Counted from the first letter of the stretch, positions 22,894 through 33,198 are shown. The stretch: 64,000 bases of DNA from Sepioteuthis lessoniana (GCA_963585895.1 OY757924.1:63064195-63128194), one strand, 5' to 3'. Notes: a model not told the origin generated them from the sequence alone. Numbers and translations: made by a program.

Positions 22894-23148
22894 AAAACGT
22901 AAAGTTGGTGACCATAGTCGATGGTGACCCAAAGGCACCCTTTTCCATAGCTACTACACACTAGTGTAGAGGAGAGCGCTACTCCTTTCCCTCGATTTAT
23001 CCACTTACCCTTGATCTTTACCTTAAAATGCTGAGTGTTAAGCAAGGTAGCATCAAGTAACATTTTTTTGAGTCTTTGGTATGACTCGACAGGGGATCGA
23101 ACCCAGGTGTCCCGGGCCACTGGCGAACACTCAAACCATTATATCAAT
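22894..23148 (-). mobile_element. Family D SINE copy (D3)
   Basis: On the minus strand it has a near-consensus RNA polymerase III box B, GGGTTCGATCCC (about 23093-23104). GAGTCATACCAAAGACTC, TTGATGCTACCTTGC, AACACTCAGC, GGGAAAGGAGTAGCGCTC, TGTAGTAGCTATGG and GGTCACCAACTTTACG follow. It is the best-preserved box B in this family. Confidence 0.75.
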
Positions 23149-23254
23149 GTACGGTATTGATATTAATCTCCTGATACTCAGGCGTCTCACTATAGCTAAT
23201 ATGGTGGTAGATTTAAGTTGTCACTATTATTGTTTTACTACTTAACTCTGTGTG

Positions 23255-23345
23255 GATTTTGCTAAAAATCCATTAGGCAACAAATTCTTTATTTCTAGTT
23301 AACAACAGGACGAGTTTTTTGGTCGGGATTATGGGATCTATTAAT
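23255..23345 (-). mobile_element. Possible LINE-2 relic
   Basis: The plus-strand text AAAATCCATTAGGCAACAAA followed by GGTCGGGATTATGGGATC parallels 57095-57180 (AAAATCCATTAGATGACAAG ... GCCCGGGATTTTGTTGTC), a region next to the LINE-2 motif there. The match is weak and the motif itself is missing. Confidence 0.3.
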
Positions 23346-24090
23346 ATTTCAACAGCTTTCAAGGAACGATTCTTGTGCTTACATTTAGAATTTGTCAGTA
23401 TGCTATAATTTTAATATTTTGAATGATTCCCAATTGGATACTTTTCCCACCCAGTCGTGTGTAGTTTCGCATTCATTTTGTTCTAGTTTGCTGGATTAAC
23501 CAATTATTTTCCAACACAAACCTACCACTTGACGCTGTCTTTTGTCCTTTCACTGTTGACAGAGGTAATTTTATGTCCTCTATTATTAAGTGACTCCAAC
23601 GCTTTTATTGTTGTCCTAAGGGTCTTTTGTCAGTAAAGTCGTTCTTGTGTAAATAGTTTATGTAGCGTCATTGTCGTAGCATACTACAAGATCAAATCAC
23701 TTGAATCTTCACTTCTTGAAGATTGTATCTTTATTAAGTATTCCAAAGTCACTCCTTATATTGACAATCTTGAAATGATTGATGCGAGAAACTCAGGCCA
23801 CAGGCAATCATATTCAAATGCATTAAAATGTGTTCTTTAAAATTGCAACTTTCTCTAGCATTTTTGATTATCAGTACATAAGATGATGAAGGATACATTT
23901 TACGATCTTTATTTTTATTGCAAATGTCTCCAAATGAAGGAAACAGCACACAGAAAAATAAAGGAGCTCCCAGTAGGATTCGGACTCGGTTCCTTTTTCT
24001 AGCATGAAAAAGCCTATATATGCGCACTAGTTACGGTAACAAGTCAGCTATTGAAATATCAACGGTATCACAGTGCATTACTGCGCTCAC
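23346..24090. other. No recognised feature
   Basis: AT-rich DNA. The 92-codon minus-strand frame 23749-24027 has no recognisable motif. Confidence 0.4.
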
Positions 24091-24272
24091 TCGGGCTGTT
24101 TTAATAACATATCAACCTTCAGGAGTCTTTTAATAACAAACCCAACTTTGTAGAAGAACAGCAATGAGGAAATTTAACACATAGCAGTGGGGATCAGGTG
24201 GTTATTAACTTTTCTCAAGGTTATTAATCTGACAGTAAATGTAATTGTGCGACTGGATTTGGAACGTGTTGA
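24090..24272 (-). mobile_element. SINE-C copy, diverged
   Basis: The plus strand reads as the reverse complement of the SINE-C body and tail: AACATATCAACCTT (tail), CTTTGTAGAAGAACAGCAATG, the ATTTAACACATAGC core, and TGTAATTGTGCGACTGGATTTGGAAC from the box B side. Confidence 0.5.
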
Positions 24273-24470
24273 CTTATATAGGTCATAGTCAAGCATTTTA
24301 GTCATAACACCACAGGGACATCCCCCCCCCCGGAAATACGGATAGACATTAATCAGACACAGTGACTACACTTTGATCCTAACCGGAGGAAAATATTTGC
24401 TGAATCACTTTTTCATTTCAATAGATTGGTCGACAATAATCAACGTGATAGATAATAATACAAAGAATCA

Positions 24471-24713
24471 GGTGTCCTCATGGTGTAATGGTTAAAGCGA
24501 TCGACTCCGGAATCGTAGTACGCGAGTTCGTACTCCAGTCGCGCTATTACGTTCACTTTCGGGCAATTATCCTTGGGAAAGGTATGAACTCCCTTATCCT
24601 CCCAGCTATGGGTTAAATAGTACAACTACTGTTCTTCTAGAAGAATGGCTTTGGCATTAAATAACCTACAAAGGTTGATATGCCATTAAACAAAGAAACC
24701 TAACCAAACCTAA
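24471..24713 (+). mobile_element. SINE-C reference copy
   Basis: This is the clearest SINE-C copy. Box A TGGTGTAATGG is at 24481-24491 and box B GAGTTCGTACTCC at about 24524-24536. The anticodon-arm-like segment reads CGACTCCGGAATCG, which resembles an arginine tRNA. The central domain has CCTTGGGAAAGGTATGAAC and AGCTATGGGTTAAATAGTAC. An AGAAGAATGG segment leads into the tail TTTGGCATTAAATAACC, GGTTGATATGCCATTAAAC and CAAACC. The tail is shared with Family B. Confidence 0.85.
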
Positions 24714-24723
24714 GAATTAGGTT

Positions 24724-24975
24724 GGGGTGACTTCGTGGTGTAATTGTTAAAGCGCCAGACTGCGAAGTCCTAATAAGCAAGTTCAATCTCCACTTGCGCT
24801 ATTACGTTCAGTTTTGGACAAATACCCTTGGGGAATTTGAACCCCCTTATCCTCCCAAATATGGTTAATAGCATCCCTGTTTTCTTCTAGAAGGATGGTT
24901 TTGGCATTAATAACCCACGAAGTTTGGTTAGTTTCGTTCTTTTAACGGCATATCAAACTACGAATAAGACAGTTT
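24724..24975 (+). mobile_element. SINE-C copy
   Basis: It begins about 10 bp after the previous copy in the same orientation. Box A is TGGTGTAATTG and box B AAGTTCAATCTCC. The core contains AATACCCTTGGGGAATTTGAAC and AATATGGTTAATAGC. The tail TTTTGGCATTAATAACCCAC is followed by a diverged end containing ACGGCATATCAAACTAC. Confidence 0.75.
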
Positions 24976-25054
24976 TTCTAAAAGAAAACTTGCTTACCTC
25001 CCTTTAACATATACACACACTCTAGAACAAATAATTATAGTAACATAATAGAGG

Positions 25055-25252
25055 GGGATTTCTGTGAGGTGATAGTTGATATGCGACACTGTAGAAAGTA
25101 GGTTCGAACTCCAGTTACGTGATGTTCACTTTCGGACTACTTCCTTTGTGGAAAAATATGAACTCTTTTATCGTTTTTGTCATAAGTGAAATAGTCCTAC
25201 TACTGTCTATCTACAAGGATAGATTTGACATTAATTAACCCACCACAGTTTA
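25055..25252 (+). mobile_element. SINE-C copy, diverged
   Basis: Third SINE-C in the same orientation within 800 bp. GGTTCGAACTCC is an excellent box B (about 25105-25116). The GTTCACTTTCGGAC motif, AAAAATATGAACTC and the tail TTTGACATTAATTAACCCAC follow. Box A is decayed. Confidence 0.6.
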
Positions 25253-25844
25253 TTTTTCCGTTACAACAACAAACAAACCATTCTTCATCGAGTTCTTAAC
25301 TTCTTCCAGTGTCTGAATTTCCTCCAGATTCCACTGTGTTAATTTTATAAAAATCGAGCGATCACAAGGAACCCGATTTGGACTATAAGAGGCTGCGATG
25401 TTTGGAAGATAAGGAAAAAGGCAATGATTCACTAGACACAAAGAATTATGGGTCAATCTATGGCTGTGTTTATTCCAAGAAGTCTACAAGATCACATGAT
25501 CATCTTACTCTGACCTTTACAATGTTCCTTTGATTTCAAAATCGGATGTTCGACTTGTTGAAGACCTTCCAGAACGTTGGTCGATTTTCGCAGACGCTGC
25601 CAAGTCTGAAGCATCCCTATCATCATTATCTCAGCACATAGCTTATTGAATAATCCACGGACGCTTAATCTTTCCAATAATTTAGAGTCCAAGGAAACTT
25701 ATGCATTACTCACTGTATATGCAATGGTTACGCGACACGCATGCTGGCCTGTTGGCGGTGCTCAAAATACGCAGATATTTACTCCTACAGAGGGTTACAA
25801 CCTCCCTCAAAAAAGAGGTTCTAGTTAGGACAATAAACTGCATC
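25253..25844. other. No recognised feature
   Basis: Mixed DNA with overlapping 60-68 codon frames on both strands. None shows a recognisable motif. Confidence 0.4.
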
Positions 25845-26105
25845 TGATGGAGTAGAAGTTTTAGAAATTGTAGAGTACCCATTCATTCATATGTCTTTGG
25901 TACACTTAAAACCGCGGTGGTAATACCAGACAGTCTCTTCTAGGTATCAAGTAAATCTTGTAGAATTATTAATACCAGATACAAATACTTTTTATATATA
26001 ACTGGAAATTGTATTAAGAATTGTTACTATGAAGATATTATTGTTTAAGGTTTATTCTTACTGATATGAAACCATATATCTGCAAACAAATGACTATTGA
26101 AGAAA
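25845..26105 (+). mobile_element. Family B fragment, decayed
   Basis: GAGTACCCATTCATTCATAT, then GCGGTGGTAATACC, follow the order of the conserved domain. The later ATACTTTTTATATATAACTGG and ACCATATATCTGCAAACAAA are internal-unit-like. Head and tail are not clear. Confidence 0.35.
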
Positions 26106-26109
26106 AACC

Positions 26110-26360
26110 ATAGAACACAACAGCTGTACGACTATTTACTTCTCATCAAATATGTAGCCAAGACGAACATGGCATTCAAGACTGTGCTGGAGAAGCAAAT
26201 ATGGACTTATGAGTGACGTTCTTCCATGGTCCTCTATAAATGGATGCACCGATGTGGGCCAACCAGCAAGAGCTTATTTACACCAGCTCTGTGCGGACAA
26301 AGGGTGTTGTTTAGAGGACCCACCAGGAGAGATGAATGTTAGAGAAATGCTTGCTTGCTG
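26110..26360 (+). mobile_element. LINE-1 C-terminal relic
   Basis: A short frame (26209-26350) contains MSDVLPWSS, VGQPARAYLHQLCADKGCC and a NVREM end. This is the AGRPARTYIQQLCEDTGCC region of LINE-1 in decayed form. The upstream GACTGTGCTGGAGAAGCAAA corresponds to the AGHCWRS segment. The final RDRVRDI part is lost. Confidence 0.65.
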
Positions 26361-26640
26361 CACGATGAATTACTTAAAAATCCTATCATTGTGATTGGAT
26401 ATTAGTATAAGATACGACTTTTAACTATGCAACCGTGTGTATGCAAAGTATTTTTTATTTGATAGAATTCGTAGATATCGTATAAATTTGGTACAAATAA
26501 TTTGACGAATGGAAATAAAAGTAAACGTATGATAATTCCTAAAAATAATCATTGATGGCTTTTTTAATTGTCTTTAATTAGAATCATTTTGAGATGAGGC
26601 TTCTTAATCTGAGAATTAATTTTTATTTATTGCGGACTTT
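26361..26640. other. No recognised feature
   Basis: AT-rich spacer. Confidence 0.4.
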
Positions 26641-26644
26641 TTGT

Positions 26645-26894
26645 CCTCATCTTGGTAGTTTTTGTGTTGTTTCTTCTTTTACTATGTTTCGGCCAAACTT
26701 CATCACTGGCCTTCTTCAGGTGATTTTTGTAACCGTATAGACAACAACTATGGAAGGCAGTAATTACAGGGGATACAGTTACAAGACTCGGTATTTCTAT
26801 CCTAGGTCGCGGTAAAATCACATGAAGAAGGCCAGAGGTGAAATTTGGCCGGAACGTAGTGAAAGAAGAAACAACACAAAAACTACCATGATGG
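26645..26894. mobile_element. Foldback element with ~80-bp inverted arms
   Basis: The left arm (about 26645-26727) and right arm (about 26814-26894) are near-complementary: TGGTAGTTTTTGTGTTG pairs with CAACACAAAAACTACCA, and GGCCTTCTTCA pairs with TGAAGAAGGCC. About 85 bp of unrelated DNA separates them. No transposase is present. Each arm carries a TGAAGAAGGCC...GGCCG(A/G)AAC motif, resembling the conserved ends of some Penelope-type or DIRS-type elements. Confidence 0.75.
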
Positions 26895-27425
26895 CTTTAT
26901 ATACTTTTAAAAGCAATCCAACAACTTGTTGTGTACCAGTACATAACATAATTAGGTATACTACTACGTAAGAACTAGTTGTTGGCAGCGGTGATAAGAA
27001 TCGGTATTACATAGGTTAAATATAATGTAAAATAGCTAATAAATTTTGCTTTTTGTCGGGGTGTTTTAGTAGAACCTGTCATGAATTATTAGTTGAAATT
27101 ATGTAAAATCTTACGCCAGGAACAAAAGAAATGTACCACGCTATAACAGTATTGATATACAGATTACTGAAAATATAACACGTACGCAAATGAGTGGTAG
27201 GCAGCATTTACTGATCTAATCGATACTAATTCGACGGCTAATTTACTGCGACTGATTATAATTTCTAATTATTTTTTAAAGAATTTTGAGCGACTTAGGA
27301 TAACCATTCCGAAAGTAATGTCTCGAATTAGACTCCGAAGAAATTGAGAAATACAAAGAATACAATGACAATGTTGGATATGGCAATATATCTGCAACCA
27401 AACACTATATATGTATATAGTTAGT
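26895..27425. other. No recognised feature
   Basis: AT-rich DNA with no shared repeat or credible frame. Confidence 0.4.
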
Positions 27426-27427
27426 AA

Positions 27428-27635
27428 TTCCTGGTGGGTCTCATAGCGTCTTCCCTAAGATTTTGGGCTGCCTTCGTTGTAAGCAACTTCAAACTTCAGA
27501 AGGGTATTACATTTACATTCGGACTAATACACATGGTAATGGTATGAATCCACTTAACTTCCCAGCAGTGGGTTAAAAGGGACCGTATCTCTTTTACTAG
27601 GTTATCTTTACCATTAAATAAACCAGGAAATTTTA
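27428..27635 (+). mobile_element. SINE-C copy, diverged
   Basis: Recognisable pieces are ATTACATTTACATTCGGACT, TAATGGTATGAATCC, AGCAGTGGGTTAAAAGGGAC and the tail start TTTACCATTAAATAAACC. Confidence 0.5.
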
Positions 27636-27867
27636 TGTAAATTTAGACAAAGAAAGCTTACGAAATCGAATTTTCCCCCAAATTGTTTACCTTTCTGACC
27701 GACTGCAATTATTTACCTCGTATAAGAATACAAAGAAATATAACATTCATGTAAGGCAACATTTTGTCGGATTGCCAGGCTTCTCTAACAAGAAGAAAAT
27801 AATGTCCCATTGGTGGGATGGTTTAAATCCTCTATCTTCTCAGTAACATTTATCACTAACATAGAGT

Positions 27868-28061
27868 AAAAGTAAAGTTGGCGACCGTAGTTGAGGGCGA
27901 CCAGAAGGCTCCCTTTTCAATAGCTACTACACCTAGGTTTAGGGGAGGACACTCCTCCTTTCCCTGAAAGGTCATCAGCCTGCATGGGGACTCGAAACCC
28001 AGACCTCCAGATTACATTCTTACTTAAAAGACTGATACTCAACCGCCTGAGCTATGAGGGC
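27868..28061 (-). mobile_element. Chimeric Family D SINE with tRNA-Lys-like head (D4)
   Basis: On the minus strand it starts at 28061 with GCCCTCATAGCTCAG, then a GGCGGTTGAG D-arm, CAGTCTTTTAAG (an anticodon loop with TTT, as in tRNA-Lys UUU) and GGGTTTCGAGTCCCC (box B, about 27986-28000). The variable region is about 20 nt longer than in a true tRNA, so this is not a functional tRNA. The head joins the Family D 3' body directly at TTTCAGGGAAAGGAGGAGTG. The middle segment present in D1, D2, D3 and D5 is missing. Confidence 0.75.
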
Positions 28062-28578
28062 TGCCACTAACATAATGGGACAAAAATGTTCAATTCCATT
28101 TTTTTTTAAATATATTATAGATCGTCTCACGAGTTCTAGTTATGAATTTTTACAAGGCCATATGGAAAAATATTTTTCAGCTGGAAACTCAATTAATTTT
28201 TTTTTTTTTTCTTTTTTTTTTTTGCTGACACATTGTATGATGTCAAAGAAAGTTGTCAACTTCATCACAAAAACTATAGGTAACTGAAAAGTAGAACAAT
28301 TAGCTGAAAGAAAATCACGAACAAAGGTGAAAAATCTGAAGAGACGACTTTTTGGGGAATCTCATTACGATACATATGAACAAATTTGTGAAAATTTCAT
28401 GAGTTTTAGTAGGGATGAGATAAATAGAAACGCTAAAATATATCGTAACAGAATCTATTTTTTGAATACTCAAACGTAAACTTACGAGTTAGGTGTTTTA
28501 TTCATCTAGTTTAAATGTGTATGTAGGTGTTTCTGAAGTAACAGCTAAAGCTGTTGGTAGTGAACTCTGCTAACCGAT
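28062..28578. other. No recognised feature
   Basis: AT-rich DNA with a long poly-T run at about 28198-28222. Confidence 0.4.
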
Positions 28579-28579
28579 T

Positions 28580-28722
28580 TCAAATCCTGACCAAAGGTGC
28601 ATATATTTAATTTAGTGCTAATACATTTGTGGGTGGGGAAGTAGAAATTGAATTATTCTTTCACCAGTTGTGGGTAACTTGGAGAGCATGCTGCGCTATT
28701 TAACCTTCCCATGGCAATCAGT
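28580..28722 (+). mobile_element. Old SINE-A-type copy
   Basis: It has box-B-like ATTTCAAATCCTGACC, AGTGCTAATACATTTGTGGG, GAATTATTCTTTCACCAGTT and GTGGGTAACTTGG in SINE-A order; the tail is not visible. Confidence 0.45.
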
Positions 28723-28732
28723 ATAAGATAGA

Positions 28733-29315
28733 CCAGTTGGCTCGGGCAGAAGAAAACACCGACTGCATCTCTACACAAGGGTAAGACTTTCCCAGCGAAT
28801 TTCCTGGTATGACACTAAACAATCTGATGGTGTGCTTTCTGCAATGCTGGAGCTTTGGAAAACGCAGAGTATCACTTCATTGCCATTGCTCCAAGGTACG
28901 CTCTAATCGGAATGGTAGCTCCTATATGTCCTATGAATGAGTCAAGTAGAACTGTTGGACATTTAATCTGTGTACAAGGGCTAAACTGTTTTTTTGGGGG
29001 GGGATTGAACAGTTTCGTCATTTTCCTGGCTGGAAACAAAAAAAAAATTGTGTACTTAAACAGGATTATTTGAAATAGAACTGTCATTACATTTTAACTG
29101 TGTAAACAAAATATACTTATGCTAAAGTGAATATTTTGAAATAGAGCTGTTTTTAAATTTAACTGTGTATTCGTATTTGATAGAAATAAATGATAGCATT
29201 TAACTGTGTGAACGAAATGAGTTTAGGCTCGTTTGAAAATACGTATGTATAAACCGGATTTGGCATAAGCTTACCAATGATTTTTTATATTCCATCAAAC
29301 CAAAACCAAACCGAT
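28733..29315 (+). mobile_element. Family B element (B8)
   Basis: AGTTGGC (near 28735) and CCGACTG... can still form the first hairpin with one G-U pair. Then come CATCTCTACACAAGGGTAAG, TCCTGGTATGACACTAAAC, AATCTGATGGTG, CTTCATTGCCATTGCTCC and AATGGTAGCTCC. Internal units (GCTAAAGTGAATATTTTG; ATTTAACTGTGTG) follow. The tail has GGATTTGGCATAAGC and CCATCAAACCAAAACC. Confidence 0.7.
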
Positions 29316-30940
29316 ATAAGTGAAGGAAAACAATGAATTAAAATCAGTCGTAGACCTTAAGAAGAATAGGCTCGACCAGGCTATACCTGCCAAAGACCTA
29401 CAAAATTAGTGCATCTAAGTCCAAACTTAATTAAGCAAATAGGGACTGAGTGAAAAATATCAAACTTGTTGCAAGAATTATGTGTAAAAAAAGTTGTGCC
29501 ACTGAAAACTTTTTTTAAGCTATAGTGTTTTTGTGCTTTCTGTATTTTTCGTAATTCCGTTGAAATAAATTGTTGGAATTACTTTCGGAGCCCTTTCGTA
29601 AATATTATTTCATTTTTATGTCTGCCTTTATGATAGCTATCCAAGACATTTCTCTTGTCAATATTCCCGTATGTTGACACAGACAAAATAAAATAAATGA
29701 AGAAAAAAACAACAACAAAGTAACGAGCGCTCTTTTCTTCTTTTTGCGCCTTTTAATGTTGTTATTTGGTATTATTTGCGAAATGTCAGTGTCAGTTTCC
29801 CGCGTGAAGATCACAGGCTCAACATCCTGTGAGTAATGGGGGAGAGGCATAACCTCCTCCCTGTACCCATCACACCAATTTCAATATCACATTCGTTTTG
29901 TATTTCCCTGGGTCATCGAGGCTCCATTTCCTCCAGCATGTAAACTAAAAATAATCCTCAGGCGGCTGATTGAAGCGATTTACTTACGTATGATTTCCTC
30001 CTATAACAAAGAATGGCGATTTCGTATTCCTATTGCGTCATGTCTATCAGGCATTGTATGGCGCCAAATACTTATATATAGCAGTGTTACAATATTTATC
30101 AAGATTTAGACTTAGTGAAATGATCTATGAAAACAACGTTACAATCTTCGGAATATTCCCCTGGATAAATATTCTCATGTGTTCTGTTCTGGTCAAAGCA
30201 CCTAAAACTTCTCTTTTTGGACAGTGATTTTGTTGTATTACTCTAAATAGCGTCCGTATCTTTAACTATAGCCTTGAGATGAATCTTCACCTTAATTATT
30301 TAAGAATTCCTTAGTTAAACACAGAACTAGTTGTATGGAACATTCAGTGAGACTCGGATATACTATTAATGTTTAACATCACACCACTCGAGGCTCCCGG
30401 GATGAATCTTTAGTTTAAGAAAATAATCTTCCACAGGGTTACATCAGACAAGGCTGTAGAGTGCTTCATTTCTCCATGTTTTTCCGCCATGAAATATGTT
30501 GATCAGAAGTTATCGACAATGTTGGTGAAACAGCTGATCCCAAATTTATAAATTGACAATAATTCATTGTCCTGTGCGTTGTTTCAGCAATCTCGATATC
30601 ATTATATATGTGGGTATTTACCCAACCCTTTTTGCCAGGGCAGGAGGCAACGCTAAGGCCAATTTAAAGCAAAATAAAGCTGGTTTAAATTCGATGTTTT
30701 CGTTTGAATCTGGTTGCATTGAGAAATTTAATTATTCCTGTAAACCGAATTATTTGCTCATATTTGTAGGTGTAGGGAGTGATGGATGGCACTGTGGCAG
30801 AGTGAAACACCACCAAACTTTAACACTCGAATCTTCGTGTGGATTTCATCGGACGAAAATCGTTTCACCACTCAACTCCACCATTATGATCATTATTAGC
30901 CGTAGTTGTAATATTTCATTTGAGTTGTTTAATCAAGCAT
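29316..30940. other. No recognised repeat or gene
   Basis: Mixed DNA. A GC-richer patch lies at 29795-29880. The 149-codon frame 30553-31002 is among the longest in the window, but it ends by reading into SINE-A and shows no domain. Confidence 0.4.
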
Positions 30941-30942
30941 TG

Positions 30943-30952
30943 GTAGATGGTT
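30943..30952 (+). repeat. Left target-site duplication of SINE-A A3
   Basis: GTAGATGGTT repeats at 31248-31257. Confidence 0.6.
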
Positions 30953-30953
30953 G

Positions 30954-31243
30954 GAGGTTCCCGTGGTGTAATGGTTATCGTCGTAGGAAATGGACAAGGT
31001 GACCCGAGTTCAAATCAAGGCAGGCTAATTGCATTTCACATAGCACTAATGCCCTTGGGAAAGGTATGAATCCATTTATTCTCCCTCCAGCTATGGGTAA
31101 ATAGTAGGGCAGACTAGGTTCTTCAGCCTTGGTGAGGCAACTAGACTAGGAGGAGGAAAACTCAGAATTCAAACCTGTTACATTCCGCTTAAAAAATTGA
31201 CCTTGTGTTATATCCTGCCCGAGCGGAGGGGTTCGTAAATATG
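30954..31243 (+). mobile_element. SINE-A copy A3
   Basis: Head TTCCCGTGGTGTAATGG, box-B-like GAGTTCAAATC, the CCCTTGGGAAAGGTATGAATC core, AGTAGGGCAGACTAGG and the tail CCTGCCCGAGCGGAGGGG. The 10-bp TSD places the insertion at the edge of a LINE-2 fragment. Confidence 0.9.
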
Positions 31244-31254
31244 GTTTGTAGATG

Positions 31255-31610
31255 GTTTTTACTGGAGTGACAAGTCTCCTCAGGACTCCAAAGAGTATCC
31301 GAGACGATCAGTGGTCTAGATGGTCTCGATCTTCTGATTTCCGATAGCTTCATTTATTTTCCAAGTCATTGGGGACCTTTCCAAGTGCACTAATTACAAT
31401 TGGTATCACTGCCACAGTAATGTTTCAAGTTTTTTTTTGGGGGGGGGGGCGTATGTCTTTGTCTATTCTAAATCGCTTTCTTTTATTTTTATTTTGTGGT
31501 CCACCGGAATTGCAAAATCCACAAGATGACAAGTCCATAATAATAAAAGTTGCGCAGTTGAGCTCAGGCGTTTATTTATTGATAAAAAAGTCAAGAACGA
31601 ATTAATGATT
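31255..31610 (-). mobile_element. LINE-2 C-terminal fragment
   Basis: Minus-strand translation near 31372-31430 reads NITVAVIPIVISALGKVPNDL, the clearest copy of this motif here. Beyond it, a LINE-like segment (IADFAIPVD-type region near 31500-31530) is only partly readable because of a G-run and frameshifts at 31430-31450. The reverse transcriptase domain itself is absent. Confidence 0.65.
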
Positions 31611-31873
31611 TAAGTGGCATTATTTTTCACGACAAGTCATGTATAACAGGGACGAATTAGAGTAACTTTAATAATGACTTTATATTAAAAACAGAACGTT
31701 AAAGAATCGGTGATTCCTTGCTTAAATTATAGTAGTAGGTATAAAATCTTGATCATAATAATTTGACAGGAAAAAAACATTTAATGTATATGGAGACTCT
31801 ATGCGGTCGTCATCAATGACATAAATTTCAAGGGTTTTGAGCAGAACATTTTTATAATAATATTTCCCCCAAC

Positions 31874-31880
<7 letters not shown>
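31611..31880. other. No recognised feature
   Basis: AT-rich spacer. Confidence 0.4.

Positions 31881-31952
<72 letters not shown>
31881..31952. repeat. (CA)n(AT)n microsatellite
   Basis: A short CA run followed by about 68 bp of perfect AT, the longest in the window. Confidence 0.98.
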
Positions 31953-32464
31953 TAGAATTGCGTAGACACAGTCAATAGTGCTTAGTGACTTGACTATCAC
32001 ATGGGATAGAAACTGTTGTGGAAGCTATGTCTATGCAATCCTAAAAAAATGTATATTAGAGGCTGTTACCTAGTAAAAATACCACATAGTAGCGATGCAC
32101 TTAAAATGATTTAGCTTGGAGAATTAATCAATTTCCTGTCTAATTTGTGATTGTGTGAGTGTCTGGTTCACACATAATATATTTTTTGATCATTCAACTT
32201 TTAAATATAACGTTGATAATTATGACGTCCTCATGAGAATCATTCACACTTTTCTAAATTGAAGAATCAATATCATCGTGGACTACAGTAAGAACGGAAC
32301 TATCCATGGTAATTTCCACGTGTAAAGAAATTAAAATCTGTGTGAGGTATTAATCTGAAGCAGCGTGTACAGAGAGTACATACTGAATCGTGAATTTTTC
32401 AATTGAATGAAAATTAATGATTGAATCTTGATAATATTTACCACAACCCGCACATAACACTATA
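31953..32464. other. No recognised feature
   Basis: AT-rich DNA. Confidence 0.4.
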
Positions 32465-32465
32465 A

Positions 32466-32940
32466 AAAATGTAGCCCAGTCAGCTAGGTCTGCAGAATAC
32501 ACCAGCTGCTGCTCTGCACCATGGGACCCCCCCAATGTGTTTCTCAATAATGATACTAAATAATCTGATGGTATGCCTCGAGGATTGCTAGAGCTTAGGG
32601 AAATGCAGAATACTCCTTCAATGCCATGACTTACAGGTCCACTCTGGTCGAGAGTGAAAGCAGCTGAGAGGGTCTAATTTCTTTGTCTAATAAAACTAAT
32701 CTGTGTAATTATGCTAAACTGAATTGTTTGAAATAGAAATATTTTTTGACATTGAAATTATGAACTTTTGCTAAATTGAATTTTTTAAAAGAAAACTGTT
32801 AAGACATTTAACTGAGTGTAAACAAAAAAATATACTTTATACTAAACACAATTGTCTGAAATAGAATGTTTTGTGTAAAAAAGGGTTTGGTATTGAATAA
32901 ATTTCAATGGTTGATATGCAATAAAACCAAACAAACCAAT
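32466..32940 (+). mobile_element. Family B element (B9)
   Basis: It has the head CCCAGTCAGCTAGGTCTGCAG with ATACACCAGCTGC, then AATCTGATGGTATGCC, ACTCCTTCAATGCC and CCACTCTGGTCGAGAGTG (third hairpin intact). Internal GCTAAACTGAATTG units follow. The tail has GGTTTGGTATTGAATAAA, TTGATATGCAATAAAACC and AAACAAACC. Confidence 0.7.
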
Positions 32941-33198
32941 AAATGTTTAGGTTTCCTTGAATATGCCGTGGAAAAATGCGAAATCGTCAAGCATAAGTTC
33001 CAGAATTTGGCTACAAAGCATGTTCATTTGTGCAACGTTGGAAGTTGCCCACAGAATCAGGACATTAATTGCTACGATACAATGAACTATGCCCTGAACT
33101 ATATGGGTCACTCGATGGACGAGTATCAAAATATTGCAAAACTTTGGTCTCACCCTAGTATTCATATTTTCAGTTTATGTTTTAGAGGGGCTTCTTGA
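32941..33198 (+). other. Open frame of uncertain status
   Basis: This is the part of a 110-codon frame (from 32866) that lies after the Family B tail. It is less AT-biased than its surroundings, rich in Cys and His (CEIVKHKF, HLCNVGSCPQ) and has no low-complexity runs. TTTAG at 32946-32950 could act as an acceptor. I recognise no domain and no clear donor, and the opposite strand is also open for 72 codons. It may be an exon, a transposon relic or chance. Confidence 0.2.

Noticed and set aside
24471..24545. A genuine tRNA-Arg gene at the SINE-C head
   Set aside because: The acceptor stem does not pair and the sequence continues into a repeated SINE body.
27980..28061. A genuine tRNA-Lys gene
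   Set aside because: The region between the anticodon arm and T arm is about 20 nt too long, the acceptor stem does not close, and it is fused to a SINE body.
30553..31002. 149-codon open frame on the plus strand
   Set aside because: It ends inside a SINE-A copy, has no recognisable domain, and chance frames of this size occur in such a window.
31722..32000. Frames rich in alternating Ile and Tyr (also at 15.3, 16.2, 47.8, 53.7, 57.8 and 61.0 kb)
   Set aside because: They are translations of (AT)n microsatellites.
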